Positions 26,388 through 39,413 of a DNA stretch of 64,000 nucleotides are shown piece by piece. The notes beneath the pieces are model-generated. The model worked only from the letters and a program-made list of their open reading frames with translations, was not told the DNA's origin and did not search any database. Position 1 is the stretch's first letter; every line of letters begins with the position of its first letter. Source of the DNA: Stutzerimonas xanthomarina DSM 18231 (GTDB taxonomy: Bacteria > Pseudomonadota > Gammaproteobacteria > Pseudomonadales > Pseudomonadaceae); the NCBI RefSeq assembly GCF_900129835.1, contig NZ_FQXA01000001.1, positions 310,001 to 374,000 of the forward strand. The letters run 5' to 3'. A program made the translations under genes and the position numbers.

Positions 26388-27671
26388 ATGTCCCGTTCCG
26401 AAACCCTCTTTGCCAATGCCCAGAATCGAATTCCAGGCGGCGTGAACTCGCCGGTACGCGCCTTCCGCAGCGTTGGCGGTACACCGTTGTTCTTCAAGCA
26501 TGCCGAAGGCGCCTATGTCACCGACGAAGATGACAAGCGCTACGTCGATTACGTCGGCTCCTGGGGCCCGATGATCCTCGGCCACGGCCATCCTGAGGTA
26601 CTCGACGCGGTCCGCAATCAGTTGCAACACGGATTGTCCTACGGCGCACCGACCGCCATGGAAACCGAAATGGCCGAGCTTGTCTGCAGCCTGGTACCGT
26701 CCATGGAAATGATGCGAATGGTCAGCTCCGGCACCGAGGCGACCATGAGTGCGATCCGTCTAGCCCGCGGCTACACCGGACGCGACAGCATCATCAAGTT
26801 CGAAGGCTGCTACCACGGCCACTCCGACAGCCTGCTGGTCAAGGCAGGCTCAGGTGCCCTGACCCAAGGCGTTCCCAGTTCTGCGGGCGTACCGGCAGCA
26901 TTCGCCAAACACACCCTGACGCTGCCCTTCAACGACCTGGCCGCTGTCGAGCAGATGCTCGCCGAAGTGGGCAGCGAAGTGGCTTGCATCATCGTCGAGC
27001 CGGTTGCGGGCAACATGAACTGCGTACCCCCGGCGCCCGGTTATCTGCAAGGCTTGCGCGAGCAATGCGACAAGCACGGCGTAGTGCTGATCTTCGATGA
27101 AGTAATGACCGGCTTCCGTGTCGCCCTCGGCGGCGCTCAGGCCCACTACGGCGTCACCCCGGACCTGACCACCTTCGGCAAGATCATTGGCGGCGGCATG
27201 CCGGTCGGCTGCTTCGGCGGCAAGCGCGCCATCATGGAACGCATCGCACCGCTGGGCCCGGTCTATCAGGCCGGCACCTTGTCGGGTAATCCGCTGGCAA
27301 TGGCGGCCGGCCTGACCACGCTGAAGCTGATCAACCGCCCAGGCTTTCATGATGAGCTCACCGCTTACACCACGCGGATGTTGCAGGGTCTGACAGAGCG
27401 GGCTGAAGCAGCCGGCATTGCTTTTGTCACTACGCAGGTTGGCGGCATGTTCGGCCTGTATTTCAGCGAAGCGGACGATATCGTCACCTTCGATGACGTG
27501 ATGGCCAGCGACGCCGAGCGTTTCAAACGCTTCTTCCATCTGATGCTCGATGGCGGCGTGTATCTGGCGCCCAGCGCGTTCGAGGCCGGCTTCACCTCCA
27601 TCGCTCATGGCGACAAGGAACTGCAGATCACCTTCGATGCGGCCGAGCGGGCCTTCGCCCAGCTGAAATGA
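26388..27671 (+). CDS. hemL: Glutamate-1-semialdehyde 2,1-aminomutase
   Basis: A 427-residue PLP enzyme making 5-aminolevulinate, the first tetrapyrrole precursor, from glutamate semialdehyde. The PLP lysine is in [20 protein letters not shown] near residue 265. The PLP aspartate stretch is [42 protein letters not shown] at the start is diagnostic. A GAGAGG site precedes the ATG. The next gene overlaps the stop by four bases (ATGA). Confidence 0.96.
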   Translation: MSRSETLFANAQNRIPGGVNSPVRAFRSVGGTPLFFKHAEGAYVTDEDDKRYVDYVGSWGPMILGHGHPEVLDAVRNQLQHGLSYGAPTAMETEMAELVCSLVPSMEMMRMVSSGTEATMSAIRLARGYTGRDSIIKFEGCYHGHSDSLLVKAGSGALTQGVPSSAGVPAAFAKHTLTLPFNDLAAVEQMLAEVGSEVACIIVEPVAGNMNCVPPAPGYLQGLREQCDKHGVVLIFDEVMTGFRVALGGAQAHYGVTPDLTTFGKIIGGGMPVGCFGGKRAIMERIAPLGPVYQAGTLSGNPLAMAAGLTTLKLINRPGFHDELTAYTTRMLQGLTERAEAAGIAFVTTQVGGMFGLYFSEADDIVTFDDVMASDAERFKRFFHLMLDGGVYLAPSAFEAGFTSIAHGDKELQITFDAAERAFAQLK

Positions 27672-28306
27672 ACCTGATCCCTGACCTGCTACAAGCCGTG
27701 CTGCTGACCCTAACGGGGTTGGCGAGCGCCATCTGGATCGGCAGCGCCCGACGCGGCTACGGTGAGCCGGATCAACCGGCTCTGTTCTCGGCACTGCTTG
27801 CATTCAGCCTGGCGGCCGGGACAGGTGCATGCGCCGCAGCACGCCTGGCGCTGGGTGCCGATACGCTCGGGGCAGAACGCTGGCTGCTGCAGGCAACCTT
27901 GCTGCTCGGCTTGCCGCTCGTCGGTGTGGTCGCGCTAACTCTATCGCGCAGATGGATCTGGAGCCGCCCCACCTGGGGCCGCGTGGTGATAGGGTTATGT
28001 GCGTTTTTCGAACTGGCCAGGCAGTTGGGCTGGAGCGCGCCATATGCGCTTTCGCTGGGGTTGCTGAGTGCCCTGCTGGTCGCCTATGCGGGCATGCTGC
28101 AGTGGCCAGCTCGCCTGCAAGCCGCCGCGGGGTTGGCCGGCGGCGTCTTGCTCATGGCTCCGCTGCCCTGGGGTGGGCTGATGCTCAGCGCCAACCCGCT
28201 GCAGACCTATCAGCAGCTGTGGCTGGCACTGGCCATTCCGATCATCGCCTGGCTATTGCTTCATCTGCCCGGTAATTTGCGCGAAGAAAGCCCTTCCCCC
28301 ACATAA
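27668..28306 (+). CDS. Polytopic membrane protein of unknown function (after hemL)
   Basis: A 212-residue, strongly hydrophobic protein with about six membrane spans, at roughly residues 5-24, 40-62, 72-92, 108-124, 131-150 and 182-202. Charged residues are few and sit in short loops ([13 protein letters not shown]). No catalytic motif or known domain is recognised. Translation is coupled to hemL by an ATGA overlap. P. aeruginosa has a membrane protein in the same place. It is likely inner-membrane; its role is unknown. Confidence 0.75.
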   Translation: MNLIPDLLQAVLLTLTGLASAIWIGSARRGYGEPDQPALFSALLAFSLAAGTGACAAARLALGADTLGAERWLLQATLLLGLPLVGVVALTLSRRWIWSRPTWGRVVIGLCAFFELARQLGWSAPYALSLGLLSALLVAYAGMLQWPARLQAAAGLAGGVLLMAPLPWGGLMLSANPLQTYQQLWLALAIPIIAWLLLHLPGNLREESPSPT

Positions 28307-28332
28307 ATGCCGGATGTCTGCCGTTAAAGCCT

Positions 28333-28361
28333 TTGTAAGCAGGGCACTGCTTATCCATAAT
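28333..28361 (+). promoter_or_regulatory. Sigma-70-type promoter for the Sel1-repeat gene
   Basis: TTGTAA (28333-28338) and CATAAT (28356-28361) are separated by exactly 17 bases and lie 68 bases before the ATG of the Sel1-repeat gene. Both hexamers are close to consensus. This is the best-looking promoter in the window. Confidence 0.65.
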
Positions 28362-28428
28362 GTGACAGTCGGCTCGTTTCACGCCGGACTTTTCAGTCAC
28401 CGCCCTGATCTTCGAGGCGCCTTGATTC

Positions 28429-28953
28429 ATGACTTGCACCGGCCGCAGCCTAACGCTTGGCTGCCTGCTGCTACTCACACCCCTGCTGGGCATGGCGGGC
28501 GGCAACTCGCTGCTGATTCCTGCCACGTCCCGCTGCGCGCTGAACACCGTCCCGGAAGCGATGAACGAAGCGCTGCGCGCTTGCGAGCACGCCGCCAGCC
28601 AGGGTGACCTGCAGGCGGCCTATGAGCTCGGTGACTATTACTACAACGGTCGGCGCGCGCCACGTGATCTAGCCAAGGCGCTTCACTGGTTCGAGCAGGC
28701 GTCGCTGAAGGGGCACGCGCTGGCCCAGCACCGACTCGGCGTAATGTTCTTTCGCGGCGAAGGGGTGCCCGCCAACAACGTGCAGGCTTACGTGGTGTTG
28801 AAGATGTCGGCGGTCAATGGCGAAGAAGAAGCGCTGGACACGGCCGATCGCGTTTCGGCGCAGATGGGTCGTGAAGAACACGAAATCGCCACCCAAGTCC
28901 TCGGGCAGATATTTCGCGATTATCTGATGGAGCTGCAGACGGCAGGCGAGTAG
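28429..28953 (+). CDS. Secreted Sel1/TPR-repeat protein
   Basis: A 174-residue protein. A signal peptide covers about residues 1-23 (LGCLLLLTPLLGMAGG). Two Sel1-type repeats follow: AAYELGDYYYNGRRAPRDLAKALHWFEQAS and a second in AQHRLGVMFFRGEGVPANNVQAYVVLKMSA. The C-terminal 45 residues are acidic and helical. Such repeats mediate protein contacts, and the location should be periplasmic. It has its own promoter and sits between hemL and miaB as in other pseudomonads. The partner is unknown. Confidence 0.8.
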   Translation: MTCTGRSLTLGCLLLLTPLLGMAGGNSLLIPATSRCALNTVPEAMNEALRACEHAASQGDLQAAYELGDYYYNGRRAPRDLAKALHWFEQASLKGHALAQHRLGVMFFRGEGVPANNVQAYVVLKMSAVNGEEEALDTADRVSAQMGREEHEIATQVLGQIFRDYLMELQTAGE

Positions 28954-29045
28954 CACGGTGAGCAATTCCAGCGCGACAACTACCGCCTCACACCATTGAT
29001 TTTTCTGATTTCGCTTGAGCTTGTGGCTGGCCGCAGTGCTTCCGC

Positions 29046-29074
29046 TTTTATCGCTCACGCCCTCGCCGTATAAT
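29046..29074 (+). promoter_or_regulatory. Probable promoter of miaB
   Basis: A perfect -10 TATAAT (29069-29074) lies 36 bases before the miaB ATG. The matching -35 position 17 bases upstream reads TTTTAT (29046-29051), which is weak. The downstream leader is short. Confidence 0.55.
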
Positions 29075-29109
29075 CGCCGGTCATTTTTTGCACAACGCCG
29101 GCCCGAGAC

Positions 29110-30456
29110 ATGACCCGCAAGCTTTATATCGAAACCCACGGCTGCCAGATGAACGAGTACGACAGCTCGCGCATGGTAGACCTGCTGGGTGAGCAGCAGC
29201 CCTTGGAGATCACCGCAAACCCGGCGGAAGCCGACGTGATCCTGCTCAACACCTGCTCGATTCGCGAAAAGGCGCAGGAGAAGGTGTTCTCCCAGCTGGG
29301 GCGCTGGCGTGAACTTAAGCTCGACAATCCGCAACTGGTCATCGGTGTCGGTGGTTGTGTGGCGAGCCAGGAAGGCGCAGCGATTCGCGACCGCGCGCCC
29401 TATGTTGACGTGGTATTCGGACCGCAGACGCTGCACCGTCTGCCGGAAATGATCGACGCCGCACGCACAACGAAACAACCGCAGGTGGATATCTCCTTCC
29501 CGGAGATCGAGAAATTCGACCGCCTGCCCGAGCCGCGAGTCGACGGGCCGACCGCTTACGTATCCGTGATGGAAGGCTGCAGCAAGTACTGCACGTTCTG
29601 CGTCGTGCCATACACCCGCGGCGAGGAAGTCAGCCGGCCGTTCGACGACGTGCTCGCCGAAGTCATCCATCTGGCTGAAAACGGCGTCCGGGAAGTCACC
29701 CTGCTCGGGCAGAACGTTAACGGCTACCGCGGCGCCACCCATGACGGCCGCACCGCCGATCTGGCCGAACTGATTCGCGTGGTCGCAGCTGTCGATGGCA
29801 TCGACCGTATCCGCTACACCACCAGCCATCCGCTGGAATTCTCCGATGCGTTGATTCAGGCACACGCCGAAGTGCCAGAGCTCGTGAAATACCTGCACCT
29901 GCCGGTGCAGTCGGGCTCCGACCGCGTGCTCGCGGGTATGAAGCGCAACCATACTGCGTTGGAATACAAGTCTCGGATTCGCAAGCTGAAGGCAGCGGTA
30001 CCAGATATTTTAATCAGCTCGGACTTCATCGTCGGTTTCCCCGGCGAAACCGAAAAGGACTTCGAGCAGACCATGAAGCTGATCGAGGACGTTGGCTTCG
30101 ACTTCTCCTACTCCTTCGTCTACAGCTCGCGGCCGGGCACGCCGGCGGCGGATCTGGTCGACGAAACGCCGGAAGAGGTGAAGAAGCAGCGCTTGGCGAT
30201 CCTGCAACAGCGGATTAACCAGCAAGGCTTCGAGAACAGCCGACGGATGGCAGGCACGCAGCAGCGCATTCTCGTCACCGACTACTCCAAGAAAGACCCA
30301 GGCATGCTACAGGGCCGTACCGAGCACAATCGGATCGTCAATTTCCGTTGCGACAATCCACGGTTGATTGGCCAGTTTGTCGAGGTGTTCATTGATGATG
30401 CGCTGCCGCACTCGTTGCGTGGCACGCTGCTAGAGCCAGTGGATCGGTCGGCATAG
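29110..30456 (+). CDS. miaB: tRNA-2-methylthio-N6-isopentenyladenosine synthase MiaB
   Basis: A 448-residue radical-SAM methylthiotransferase that modifies A37 of tRNAs reading UNN codons. An N-terminal UPF0004 domain has cluster cysteines in HGCQMN, NTCSIRE and VGGCVAS. The radical-SAM site [17 protein letters not shown] is near residue 157, and a C-terminal TRAM domain follows ([10 protein letters not shown]...). It heads the miaB-phoH-ybeY-corC-lnt group, the same order as in E. coli. Confidence 0.96.
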   Translation: MTRKLYIETHGCQMNEYDSSRMVDLLGEQQPLEITANPAEADVILLNTCSIREKAQEKVFSQLGRWRELKLDNPQLVIGVGGCVASQEGAAIRDRAPYVDVVFGPQTLHRLPEMIDAARTTKQPQVDISFPEIEKFDRLPEPRVDGPTAYVSVMEGCSKYCTFCVVPYTRGEEVSRPFDDVLAEVIHLAENGVREVTLLGQNVNGYRGATHDGRTADLAELIRVVAAVDGIDRIRYTTSHPLEFSDALIQAHAEVPELVKYLHLPVQSGSDRVLAGMKRNHTALEYKSRIRKLKAAVPDILISSDFIVGFPGETEKDFEQTMKLIEDVGFDFSYSFVYSSRPGTPAADLVDETPEEVKKQRLAILQQRINQQGFENSRRMAGTQQRILVTDYSKKDPGMLQGRTEHNRIVNFRCDNPRLIGQFVEVFIDDALPHSLRGTLLEPVDRSA

Positions 30457-30589
30457 CATCACCGCAGCTGATAGCGGATCGCTTCAGCTGCGTTTTCGCC
30501 ACGGGTCGTCACGACCAGCGCGCTGCTTTTTTTCTCGCGCGGCGCTATTCTCACCCAACTTATTTGCAAAGCAGGTCACTTAAAAGCCC

Positions 30590-31585
30590 TTGAACGCCCC
30601 CATAGAACCTCATCGTTTCACCCTCGAACCCTTTGAAGCCAATCGCTTTGCCAATCTCTGCGGCCAGTTCGACGAGCATCTGCGCCTCATCGAGCAACGC
30701 CTGGACCTGGAAATCCGCAACCGCGGCAACCAGTTCGAGTTGGTCGGCCCAGCCGATGTGGCCCAGGCGGCAGAGCACCTCCTGCGACGCCTGTACCGCG
30801 AAACCAAAAGCATCGAACTGTCGCCGGACACGGTTCATCTGTTCCTGCAGGAATCCGCAATGGAGGAGTTGGGCAACTCGTCCACGACCCCGAACATTTC
30901 CTTGCGCACCCGCAAAGGCAATATCCGCCCGCGCGGTGTCAATCAGCAGCGCTACGTACAGTCAATCCTCGACAACGACATCAACTTCGGCATCGGCCCA
31001 GCCGGTACGGGCAAGACCTATCTGGCGGTGGCCTGCGCGGTCGATGCACTGGAGCGCGAGCAGATTCGCCGCATCCTGCTGGTACGTCCGGCAGTCGAGG
31101 CCGGTGAGAAGCTCGGTTTCCTGCCGGGCGACCTGGCGCAGAAGATCGACCCCTATCTACGCCCGCTCTATGACGCGCTGTACGAGATGCTGGGCTTCGA
31201 GCAGGTCGCACGGCTGATCGAGAAACAGGTTATTGAAATCGCACCGCTGGCCTACATGCGCGGACGCACGCTGAACAACAGCTTCATCATCCTCGACGAG
31301 AGCCAGAACACCACGCTCGAGCAGATGAAGATGTTCCTGACCCGGATCGGCTTCGGCTCCACCGCGGTGATCACCGGTGACATTACACAGGTCGACCTGC
31401 CTCGCGGCACCAAGAGTGGCCTGGCCCACGTGATCGAAGTGCTGAAGGACGTCAACGGCATCAGCTTCACGCATTTCAAACCAAAGGACGTGGTGCGTCA
31501 TCCGCTGGTACAGCGCATCGTCGAAGCCTATGAGGCCTTCGAAGAGAAACAACCTCAGGCTGGCAATCGAGGCGAAGCCAGGTGA
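30590..31585 (+). CDS. PhoH-like (YbeZ) P-loop ATPase, TTG start
   Basis: A 331-residue PhoH-family protein. An N-terminal KH-like region precedes the P-loop domain with Walker [12 protein letters not shown] near residue 145 and Walker [12 protein letters not shown]. The YbeZ protein works with the YbeY endoribonuclease in RNA metabolism and ribosome maturation. The conserved N-terminus ([28 protein letters not shown]) forces a TTG start at 30590, since the next Met is about 90 residues in. The upstream AGGT is weak. It overlaps ybeY by four bases. Confidence 0.92.
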   Translation: MNAPIEPHRFTLEPFEANRFANLCGQFDEHLRLIEQRLDLEIRNRGNQFELVGPADVAQAAEHLLRRLYRETKSIELSPDTVHLFLQESAMEELGNSSTTPNISLRTRKGNIRPRGVNQQRYVQSILDNDINFGIGPAGTGKTYLAVACAVDALEREQIRRILLVRPAVEAGEKLGFLPGDLAQKIDPYLRPLYDALYEMLGFEQVARLIEKQVIEIAPLAYMRGRTLNNSFIILDESQNTTLEQMKMFLTRIGFGSTAVITGDITQVDLPRGTKSGLAHVIEVLKDVNGISFTHFKPKDVVRHPLVQRIVEAYEAFEEKQPQAGNRGEAR

Positions 31586-32034
31586 TCGAACTCGATGTGC
31601 AATGCGCCAGCAATGGCGCGGTGCCTGACCAAGCGGATCTACGACGCTGGTGCGAACTGGGGCTGCGCCAGCGCACCGGGGATTCCGAGCTGACCATCCG
31701 CCTGGTCGACGAACCCGAGGGGCGCGAGTTGAATCGCACCTGGCGGCAAAAAGATTACGCCACCAACGTGCTGTCGTTTCCTGCGGACGTTCCTGATGAC
31801 CTGCTGGACATCCCGCTTCTCGGTGACCTGGTGATCTGCGTGCCGGTAGTCGAGCGCGAGGCGGCCGAGCAAGGCAAGGCGCCGCAGGCACACTGGGCGC
31901 ATTTGGTCATCCACGGCTGCCTGCACCTGCTTGGCTACGATCACATCGATGACGACGAAGCCGAAGAAATGGAAAGCCTCGAGCGTCACCTGTTGGCTGA
32001 GCTGGGTCACGCCGACCCCTATGCCACCGAATAG
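31582..32034 (+). CDS. ybeY: rRNA maturation endoribonuclease YbeY
   Basis: A 150-residue zinc metalloprotein needed for 16S rRNA 3'-end processing and ribosome quality control. The metal triad is H-x3-H-x5-H in [15 protein letters not shown] near residues 112-126. [20 protein letters not shown] is the other conserved block. The start is GTG, overlapping the phoH stop as GTGA, which couples the two. Confidence 0.95.
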   Translation: MIELDVQCASNGAVPDQADLRRWCELGLRQRTGDSELTIRLVDEPEGRELNRTWRQKDYATNVLSFPADVPDDLLDIPLLGDLVICVPVVEREAAEQGKAPQAHWAHLVIHGCLHLLGYDHIDDDEAEEMESLERHLLAELGHADPYATE

Positions 32035-32071
32035 CCCGAACGGGCAACTGCAAGGACCATTGAGTCAAAAC

Positions 32072-32920
32072 ATGAGCGAAGACCGATCGAGCAACGGGCA
32101 GAAGTCCTGGTTTGGGAAAATCACCCAGGCTTTTGCCCACGAGCCGAAAACCCGAGAGGAGCTGCTGGAAGTCCTGCGCGGCGCCCATCAGAACAAGCTG
32201 CTGGACAACGAAGCCCTGGCAATCGTCGAGGGCGCCATTCAAGTGGCAGACCTGCAGGTGCGGGACATCATGGTGCCGCGCTCGCAAGTAATGAGCATCA
32301 GGGCGGACCAGTCTCCGAAGGAGTTCCTGCCCTCAATTATCTCTGCGGCGCACTCGCGCTATCCGGTCGTCGGCGACAGCCTCGACGAGGTGATTGGCGT
32401 ATTGCTCGCCAAGGACCTGCTGCCGTTGATCTTGCAGGACGAACACCATCCGTTCGACATCAAGGACCTGCTGCGTCCGGCCACCTTCGTCCCCGAGTCC
32501 AAGCGACTCAACGTGCTGCTTCGCGAGTTCCGCGCCAACCACAGCCACATGGCCATCGTCATAGATGAGTACGGCGGAGTGGCTGGCCTGGTAACCATCG
32601 AAGACGTGCTTGAGCAGATCGTCGGTGACATCGAAGACGAGCATGACATCGAGGAAGACAGTTATATCCGGCCGCTGCCCAGCGGCGACTTCTTGGTCAA
32701 GGCACTGACACCGATCGACAGCTTCAACGAATTCTTCGATTGCGAGTTTCCCGATGAAGAGTTCGATACCGTGGCAGGGTTGGTCATGAGTACCTTTGGC
32801 CACCTCCCCAAACGCAACGAGGTGACCGAGATCGACGGCTTCCGTTTCCGCGTCCTTAACGCTGACAGCCGCCGCGTGCACATGCTGCGCCTGACTCGCA
32901 CCGAGACCGAAAGCCGCTAG
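32072..32920 (+). CDS. corC: CorC/YbeX-type CBS-domain protein
   Basis: A 282-residue cytoplasmic protein. Two CBS domains (about residues 60-190; VRDIMVPRSQVMSI and NHSHMAIVIDEYGGVAGLVTIEDVLEQIVGDIEDEHD) are followed by a CorC_HlyC transporter-associated domain. YbeX/CorC was linked to cobalt/magnesium efflux; later work ties YbeX to ribosome maturation, fitting its place between ybeY and lnt. I use the ATG at 32072, matching the family start. A TTG at 32060 with AAGGA is closer to a ribosome-binding site, so a four-residue longer form is possible. Confidence 0.92.
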   Translation: MSEDRSSNGQKSWFGKITQAFAHEPKTREELLEVLRGAHQNKLLDNEALAIVEGAIQVADLQVRDIMVPRSQVMSIRADQSPKEFLPSIISAAHSRYPVVGDSLDEVIGVLLAKDLLPLILQDEHHPFDIKDLLRPATFVPESKRLNVLLREFRANHSHMAIVIDEYGGVAGLVTIEDVLEQIVGDIEDEHDIEEDSYIRPLPSGDFLVKALTPIDSFNEFFDCEFPDEEFDTVAGLVMSTFGHLPKRNEVTEIDGFRFRVLNADSRRVHMLRLTRTETESR

Positions 32921-33017
32921 GCGCCCTGCCCGCGCGCCGAAACCTTCGGTAGACTCACCCGTTTCGTATCCCCCACCGCTGGTCACCGTACCGGCGGCGG
33001 TTCTGCAAGGAATCCCC

Positions 33018-34529
33018 ATGCGCTGGATCACCCGCCCCGGCTGGCCGGGCAACCTGCTGGCGCTTGTCGCTGGCGCCCTGACTACCCTGTCGCTTGCGCC
33101 ATTCGACATCTGGCCGCTGGCCCTGCTGTCGATCGGCCTGATTTACCTTGGCCTGCGCGAGCTGCCTGCCAAGCAGGCGGCCGGTCGTGGCTGGTGCTAC
33201 GGCTTCGGCCTGTTCGCTTCCGGCGTCAGCTGGGTCTACGTCAGCATCCATGACTTTGGCGCCGCACCGCCCCTCCTCGCGGGCGCGTTGACGCTGGGTT
33301 TCGTTGCCGGTCTGGCGATGTTCTTCGCCCTGCTCGGCTGGCTCTGGTCTCGCTGGTTTCGGCAGATTTCCTCACCTCTCACCAACGTCCTGGTCTTTAC
33401 CGCGCTGTGGCTCGCACTGGATGCACTACGCGGCTGGGTGCTGACCGGCTTCCCTTGGCTCTATGCGGGCTACAGCCAGCTTGAAGGCCCGCTGGCCGGC
33501 CTGGCGCCGCTCGGCGGGGTCTGGTTACTCACCTTCGTGATCGTGCTGACTGCAGCCTTATCAGTCGAGCTGCCTCGCCAGCTCGCACATAAGCGCGCGC
33601 TGGTCGGTTCGCTTGCCCTCTTGGCAGCCTTATGGGTCGGCGCGTTGGGCATGGGTCAGCACGGCTGGACTACCCCCAAGGGCGAGCCGATCACAGTCGC
33701 AGCGATGCAGGGCAACGTCGCCCAAAGCATCAAGTGGGACCCGAAGAAGCTGGAGATGCAGTTGCAGCTGTACCGCGACATGACGTTCCGCAGCCGCCCG
33801 GTCGATCTGATGGTCTGGCCGGAAACCGCGGTGCCTATCCTGAAGGAGCACGCCGAAGGCTACCTGACGATGATGAGCCGCTTCGCCAACGAACGGCAGT
33901 CCGCACTGATCACCGGCGTGCCCGTACGCCAGCCAAACGCGGAGGGTGAACTGCGTTACTACAACGGCCTGACCACCGCTGGCGACGCGCAGGGCACCTA
34001 TCTCAAACAGAAACTGGTGCCCTTCGGTGAGTACGTTCCCTTGCAGGATATGCTGCGTGGCCTGATCGCTTTCTTTGATCTACCCATGTCGGATTTCGCC
34101 CGAGGCGCGCCGGACCAGGTGTTGCTCCAGGCGAAGGGTTATCAGATTGCGCCGTTTATCTGCTACGAGGTGGTCTACCCAGAGTTTGCCGCCAGCCTCT
34201 CGGCGCAGAGCGATATTTTGCTCACTGTCAGTAACGACGCCTGGTTCGGGCATTCCATTGGGCCTTTGCAGCACCTGCAGATGGCGCAGATGCGAGCGCT
34301 CGAAGCCGGACGCTGGATGGTTCGTGCGACCAACAACGGGGTCACCGTGCTGATCGATCCGCAGGGCCGTATCGTCGAGCAGATTCCAGCCTTCGAGGAG
34401 GCGGTGCTCTACGGCGAGGTCACCCCAATGCAAGGGCTAACGCCGTACCTGCAATGGCGCTCCTGGCCACTGATTTTGGTCTGCGTGCTCCTGCTCGGCT
34501 GGGGCCTGATTCGCCGCCGGTCGGCCTGA
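33018..34529 (+). CDS. lnt: Apolipoprotein N-acyltransferase
   Basis: A 503-residue inner-membrane enzyme adding the third acyl chain to outer-membrane lipoproteins. About seven spans in the first 200 residues precede a nitrilase-fold domain in the periplasm. The catalytic Glu is in VWPETAVPIL, the Lys in YLKQKLVPFGEYVP, and the Cys in PFICYEVVYPE. One more span lies near the C-terminus. The gene has AAGGAA before its ATG and closes the miaB-lnt group. Confidence 0.96.
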   Translation: MRWITRPGWPGNLLALVAGALTTLSLAPFDIWPLALLSIGLIYLGLRELPAKQAAGRGWCYGFGLFASGVSWVYVSIHDFGAAPPLLAGALTLGFVAGLAMFFALLGWLWSRWFRQISSPLTNVLVFTALWLALDALRGWVLTGFPWLYAGYSQLEGPLAGLAPLGGVWLLTFVIVLTAALSVELPRQLAHKRALVGSLALLAALWVGALGMGQHGWTTPKGEPITVAAMQGNVAQSIKWDPKKLEMQLQLYRDMTFRSRPVDLMVWPETAVPILKEHAEGYLTMMSRFANERQSALITGVPVRQPNAEGELRYYNGLTTAGDAQGTYLKQKLVPFGEYVPLQDMLRGLIAFFDLPMSDFARGAPDQVLLQAKGYQIAPFICYEVVYPEFAASLSAQSDILLTVSNDAWFGHSIGPLQHLQMAQMRALEAGRWMVRATNNGVTVLIDPQGRIVEQIPAFEEAVLYGEVTPMQGLTPYLQWRSWPLILVCVLLLGWGLIRRRSA

Positions 34530-34562
34530 CTCGCCCGATCTGCGCCAGTGGCCCTTCACCCG

Positions 34563-35336
34563 TCACTCGGCGTCATCGCCATATAAGAGCGGATACACCA
34601 GCATGCCGACCGCTTCGTTGAGCAGCATGCCGTTCTGCCACACCGCTTTCGCCTCCGGCAGCCAGCCGCCGAAAGGCCGCCCGTTGGGCACCCCGAGGAA
34701 CCCCACGGGAGCCGCGATCACCTCGAGGCCGACTTGCTCAAAACACCACCGTGACCGCGGCATATGCGACGCCGAGGTCACCAGAACGATCCGTTGAATG
34801 CCGGCCGCTTTGAGCATCTCGGCACTGTACAGCGCGTTCTCCCAGGTGGTCCGGCTACGCTCCTCTAGCCACTGGGTCGGTGTAGCGAAATCACGCTGCA
34901 GCGCCTCCGCTGCCAGAAGGGCCTCGCTCGGCGGCTCGCCGTAGTGCAGCCCACCGCTGGTGAGGATAGGCAGGCCAGAGGCCTTCGACAGCCGCGACGC
35001 ATAGCGCAGCCGTTCGAGAGCAATATGACTGGGTTGATCCGAACTCCAGGCAGGGTCGGCCTGTTCGCGTCCGGCACCGAGCACCACGATAGCCTGCGCG
35101 CGTTGCTTCGCACCGCTCCATTCCGAGCGATCCAGCGCCACCTCGCTTTCGAGTATTCGCGCCGCCCATTCGACCGTTACCGGGAGGCTCATCAGCCACA
35201 GCCCGCCGAACCCCAGTATGAAGCAGAGTGCGGCCAGTCGTGGCGAGCGCCGCCGCAGCCACCAGGCGACCAGCAATAGCAACAACAGCCCACCGGGTGG
35301 CAAGAGCAGCTGTTTGAAGAAATAGCGTATGGGCAT
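34563..35336 (-). CDS. YdcF/ElyC-family (DUF218) membrane protein
   Basis: A 257-residue protein with two N-terminal membrane spans (about 11-30 and 35-52) and a periplasmic DUF218 domain. Conserved elements are AIVVLGAGRE, LPILTSGGLHYGEPPSEALLAAEAL, ERSRTTWENALYSAEMLKA and IVLVTSASHMPRSRWCFEQVG. E. coli ElyC and SanA relatives affect envelope and peptidoglycan integrity, possibly through undecaprenyl-phosphate carriers. It is monocistronic and convergent with lnt. The exact reaction is unknown. Confidence 0.85.
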   Translation of the reverse strand: MPIRYFFKQLLLPPGGLLLLLLVAWWLRRRSPRLAALCFILGFGGLWLMSLPVTVEWAARILESEVALDRSEWSGAKQRAQAIVVLGAGREQADPAWSSDQPSHIALERLRYASRLSKASGLPILTSGGLHYGEPPSEALLAAEALQRDFATPTQWLEERSRTTWENALYSAEMLKAAGIQRIVLVTSASHMPRSRWCFEQVGLEVIAAPVGFLGVPNGRPFGGWLPEAKAVWQNGMLLNEAVGMLVYPLLYGDDAE

Positions 35337-35408
35337 GTGCGGCTCCGATCATTCGACCGCTGCCACTTTACCTGCCGAGGCGTCCGCTTGTCGGCAGCAC
35401 GGACGCCG

Positions 35409-35861
35409 TCAGTGCTTTGGGTAGGTATGCAACCGTTGCCGGGCACGTAGCAGCTGCGAGCCGCAAGCCGAGCACGCAACTGCACCGGCGCCGTCTGGCC
35501 AGTGCACGCTGGTGCCACAGAGCGCGCAGACCATCGATTGCTGCAGCGCAGGCGAGCTCTGCTTGCAGCGTTTGCCAGAGTGATGCCGCAGTACGCTGCG
35601 CAATGCAGGTCGCGCCGCCTGACGATCCAGCTGCGCCTGCTCTTCAGCAGCAGCGTGCCAACCGGACAGCCATTGTGAATCCTGCTGCAGGTAGGCGCGG
35701 ATCAGGTCGAACTCGGCAGGCGTCAACCCACCGACCTCCAATTCAGCCGCGGCGCCAGTCTCATCACCTGTTCTTCGTTCAGCTTCTTCCAGGGCCAATG
35801 TCAGCCGCTGCAGCACGCGTCCATACAGATTGCCCTCATCCGCCTGACGTTCTTTACCCAT
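35409..35861 (-). CDS. YbeL-like zinc-ribbon protein
   Basis: A 150-residue cytoplasmic protein. The N-terminal 100 residues are helical and acidic. The C-terminus is a zinc ribbon with CALC near residue 112 and CSAC near 132. This matches the YbeL/DUF1451 family, which lies beside leuS in E. coli as here. The upstream AGGTGA supports the start. The function is unknown. Confidence 0.75.
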   Translation of the reverse strand: MGKERQADEGNLYGRVLQRLTLALEEAERRTGDETGAAAELEVGGLTPAEFDLIRAYLQQDSQWLSGWHAAAEEQAQLDRQAARPALRSVLRHHSGKRCKQSSPALQQSMVCALCGTSVHWPDGAGAVACSACGSQLLRARQRLHTYPKH

Positions 35862-35863
35862 GA

Positions 35864-38722
<2,859 letters not shown>

Positions 38723-38725
38723 TTT

Positions 38726-38748
38726 GCCTTGGCGCTGTGCGCCAAGGC
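38726..38748 (+). terminator. 10-bp hairpin between leuS and lptE
   Basis: GCCTTGGCGC (38726-38735) and GCGCCAAGGC (38739-38748) form a perfect 10-bp stem with a 3-base loop, starting three bases after the leuS stop. No T-run follows. It ends just before the AAGGGG site of lptE at 38755-38758. It could attenuate transcription, protect the leuS 3' end or tune lptE translation. Confidence 0.45.
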
Positions 38749-38767
38749 TGGCAAGGGGATAAAAAAG

Positions 38768-39373
38768 ATGATCAAACGCAATCTGGTGGTGGTCGGCCTG
38801 GCGCTACTATTGAGCGCCTGTGGCTTTCAGCTTCGCGGAACAGGCGATACCAGCTTCGCGCTCGATGAAGTCAACCTGCAAGCCCGCAACAGCTATGGCG
38901 AAACCGTGCAACAGCTTGAAGAACTGCTCAAGGACAGCGGCGTCAGGGTTCATCCAGGCGCTCGCTATACCCTTGATCTGGTGCGCGAGCAATCCCGGCA
39001 GCGCACCGCCAGCTACACGACCGCTGCACGCACTGCTGAGTATGAACTGACCCAGATCCTCGACTACGAGATCCGTGGGCCGCAGAACACAGTACTGCTC
39101 GAGGACCAGGTCGAAGTGTCCAAGGTATATGTCCATGACAGCAGCAACCTGATCAGTTCGGATCAGGAAGCCAGCCAGCTGCGCCGGGAAATGCGCCGCG
39201 AACTTCTGCAGCAACTGAGCATGCGCCTACGCAACATCACACCGGCACAGCTCGACCAGCTGCAGCAGACAGCAGAAGCGAAGAAGCGCGCCGAAGCCGA
39301 GGCGATCGAAGCACAGATGCGCGAGCAGTCTGCACAACCGCTGCAGTCGCCCATCGAACTGCCTCTGCAATGA
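38768..39373 (+). CDS. lptE: LPS-assembly lipoprotein LptE
   Basis: A 201-residue outer-membrane lipoprotein that plugs the LptD barrel and inserts lipopolysaccharide. The lipobox is LLSAC with Cys 18. [21 protein letters not shown] is the family opening. The C-terminal 40 residues are a charged, Gln-rich helix ([17 protein letters not shown]), longer than the core fold. An AAGGGG site precedes the ATG. The leuS-lptE-holA order is widely conserved. Hairpins flank the gene on both sides. Confidence 0.93.
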   Translation: MIKRNLVVVGLALLLSACGFQLRGTGDTSFALDEVNLQARNSYGETVQQLEELLKDSGVRVHPGARYTLDLVREQSRQRTASYTTAARTAEYELTQILDYEIRGPQNTVLLEDQVEVSKVYVHDSSNLISSDQEASQLRREMRRELLQQLSMRLRNITPAQLDQLQQTAEAKKRAEAEAIEAQMREQSAQPLQSPIELPLQ

Positions 39374-39379
39374 AGACCG

Positions 39380-39403
39380 GGGAGCCTGCTGATGCGGGCT
39401 CCC
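39380..39403 (+). terminator. Hairpin between lptE and holA
   Basis: GGGAGCC (39380-39386) and GGCTCCC (39397-39403) form a 7-bp stem with a 10-base loop between the lptE stop and the holA start. No T-run follows, and holA has a poor ribosome-binding site. It may be a weak attenuator or an RNA-stability element. Confidence 0.35.
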
Positions 39404-39413
39404 GATCCGTCCG

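Noticed and set aside
28669..29952. 427-codon minus-strand frame opposite miaB
   Set aside because: Spans the Sel1 gene end, the miaB promoter and miaB itself; no conserved motif. A shadow.
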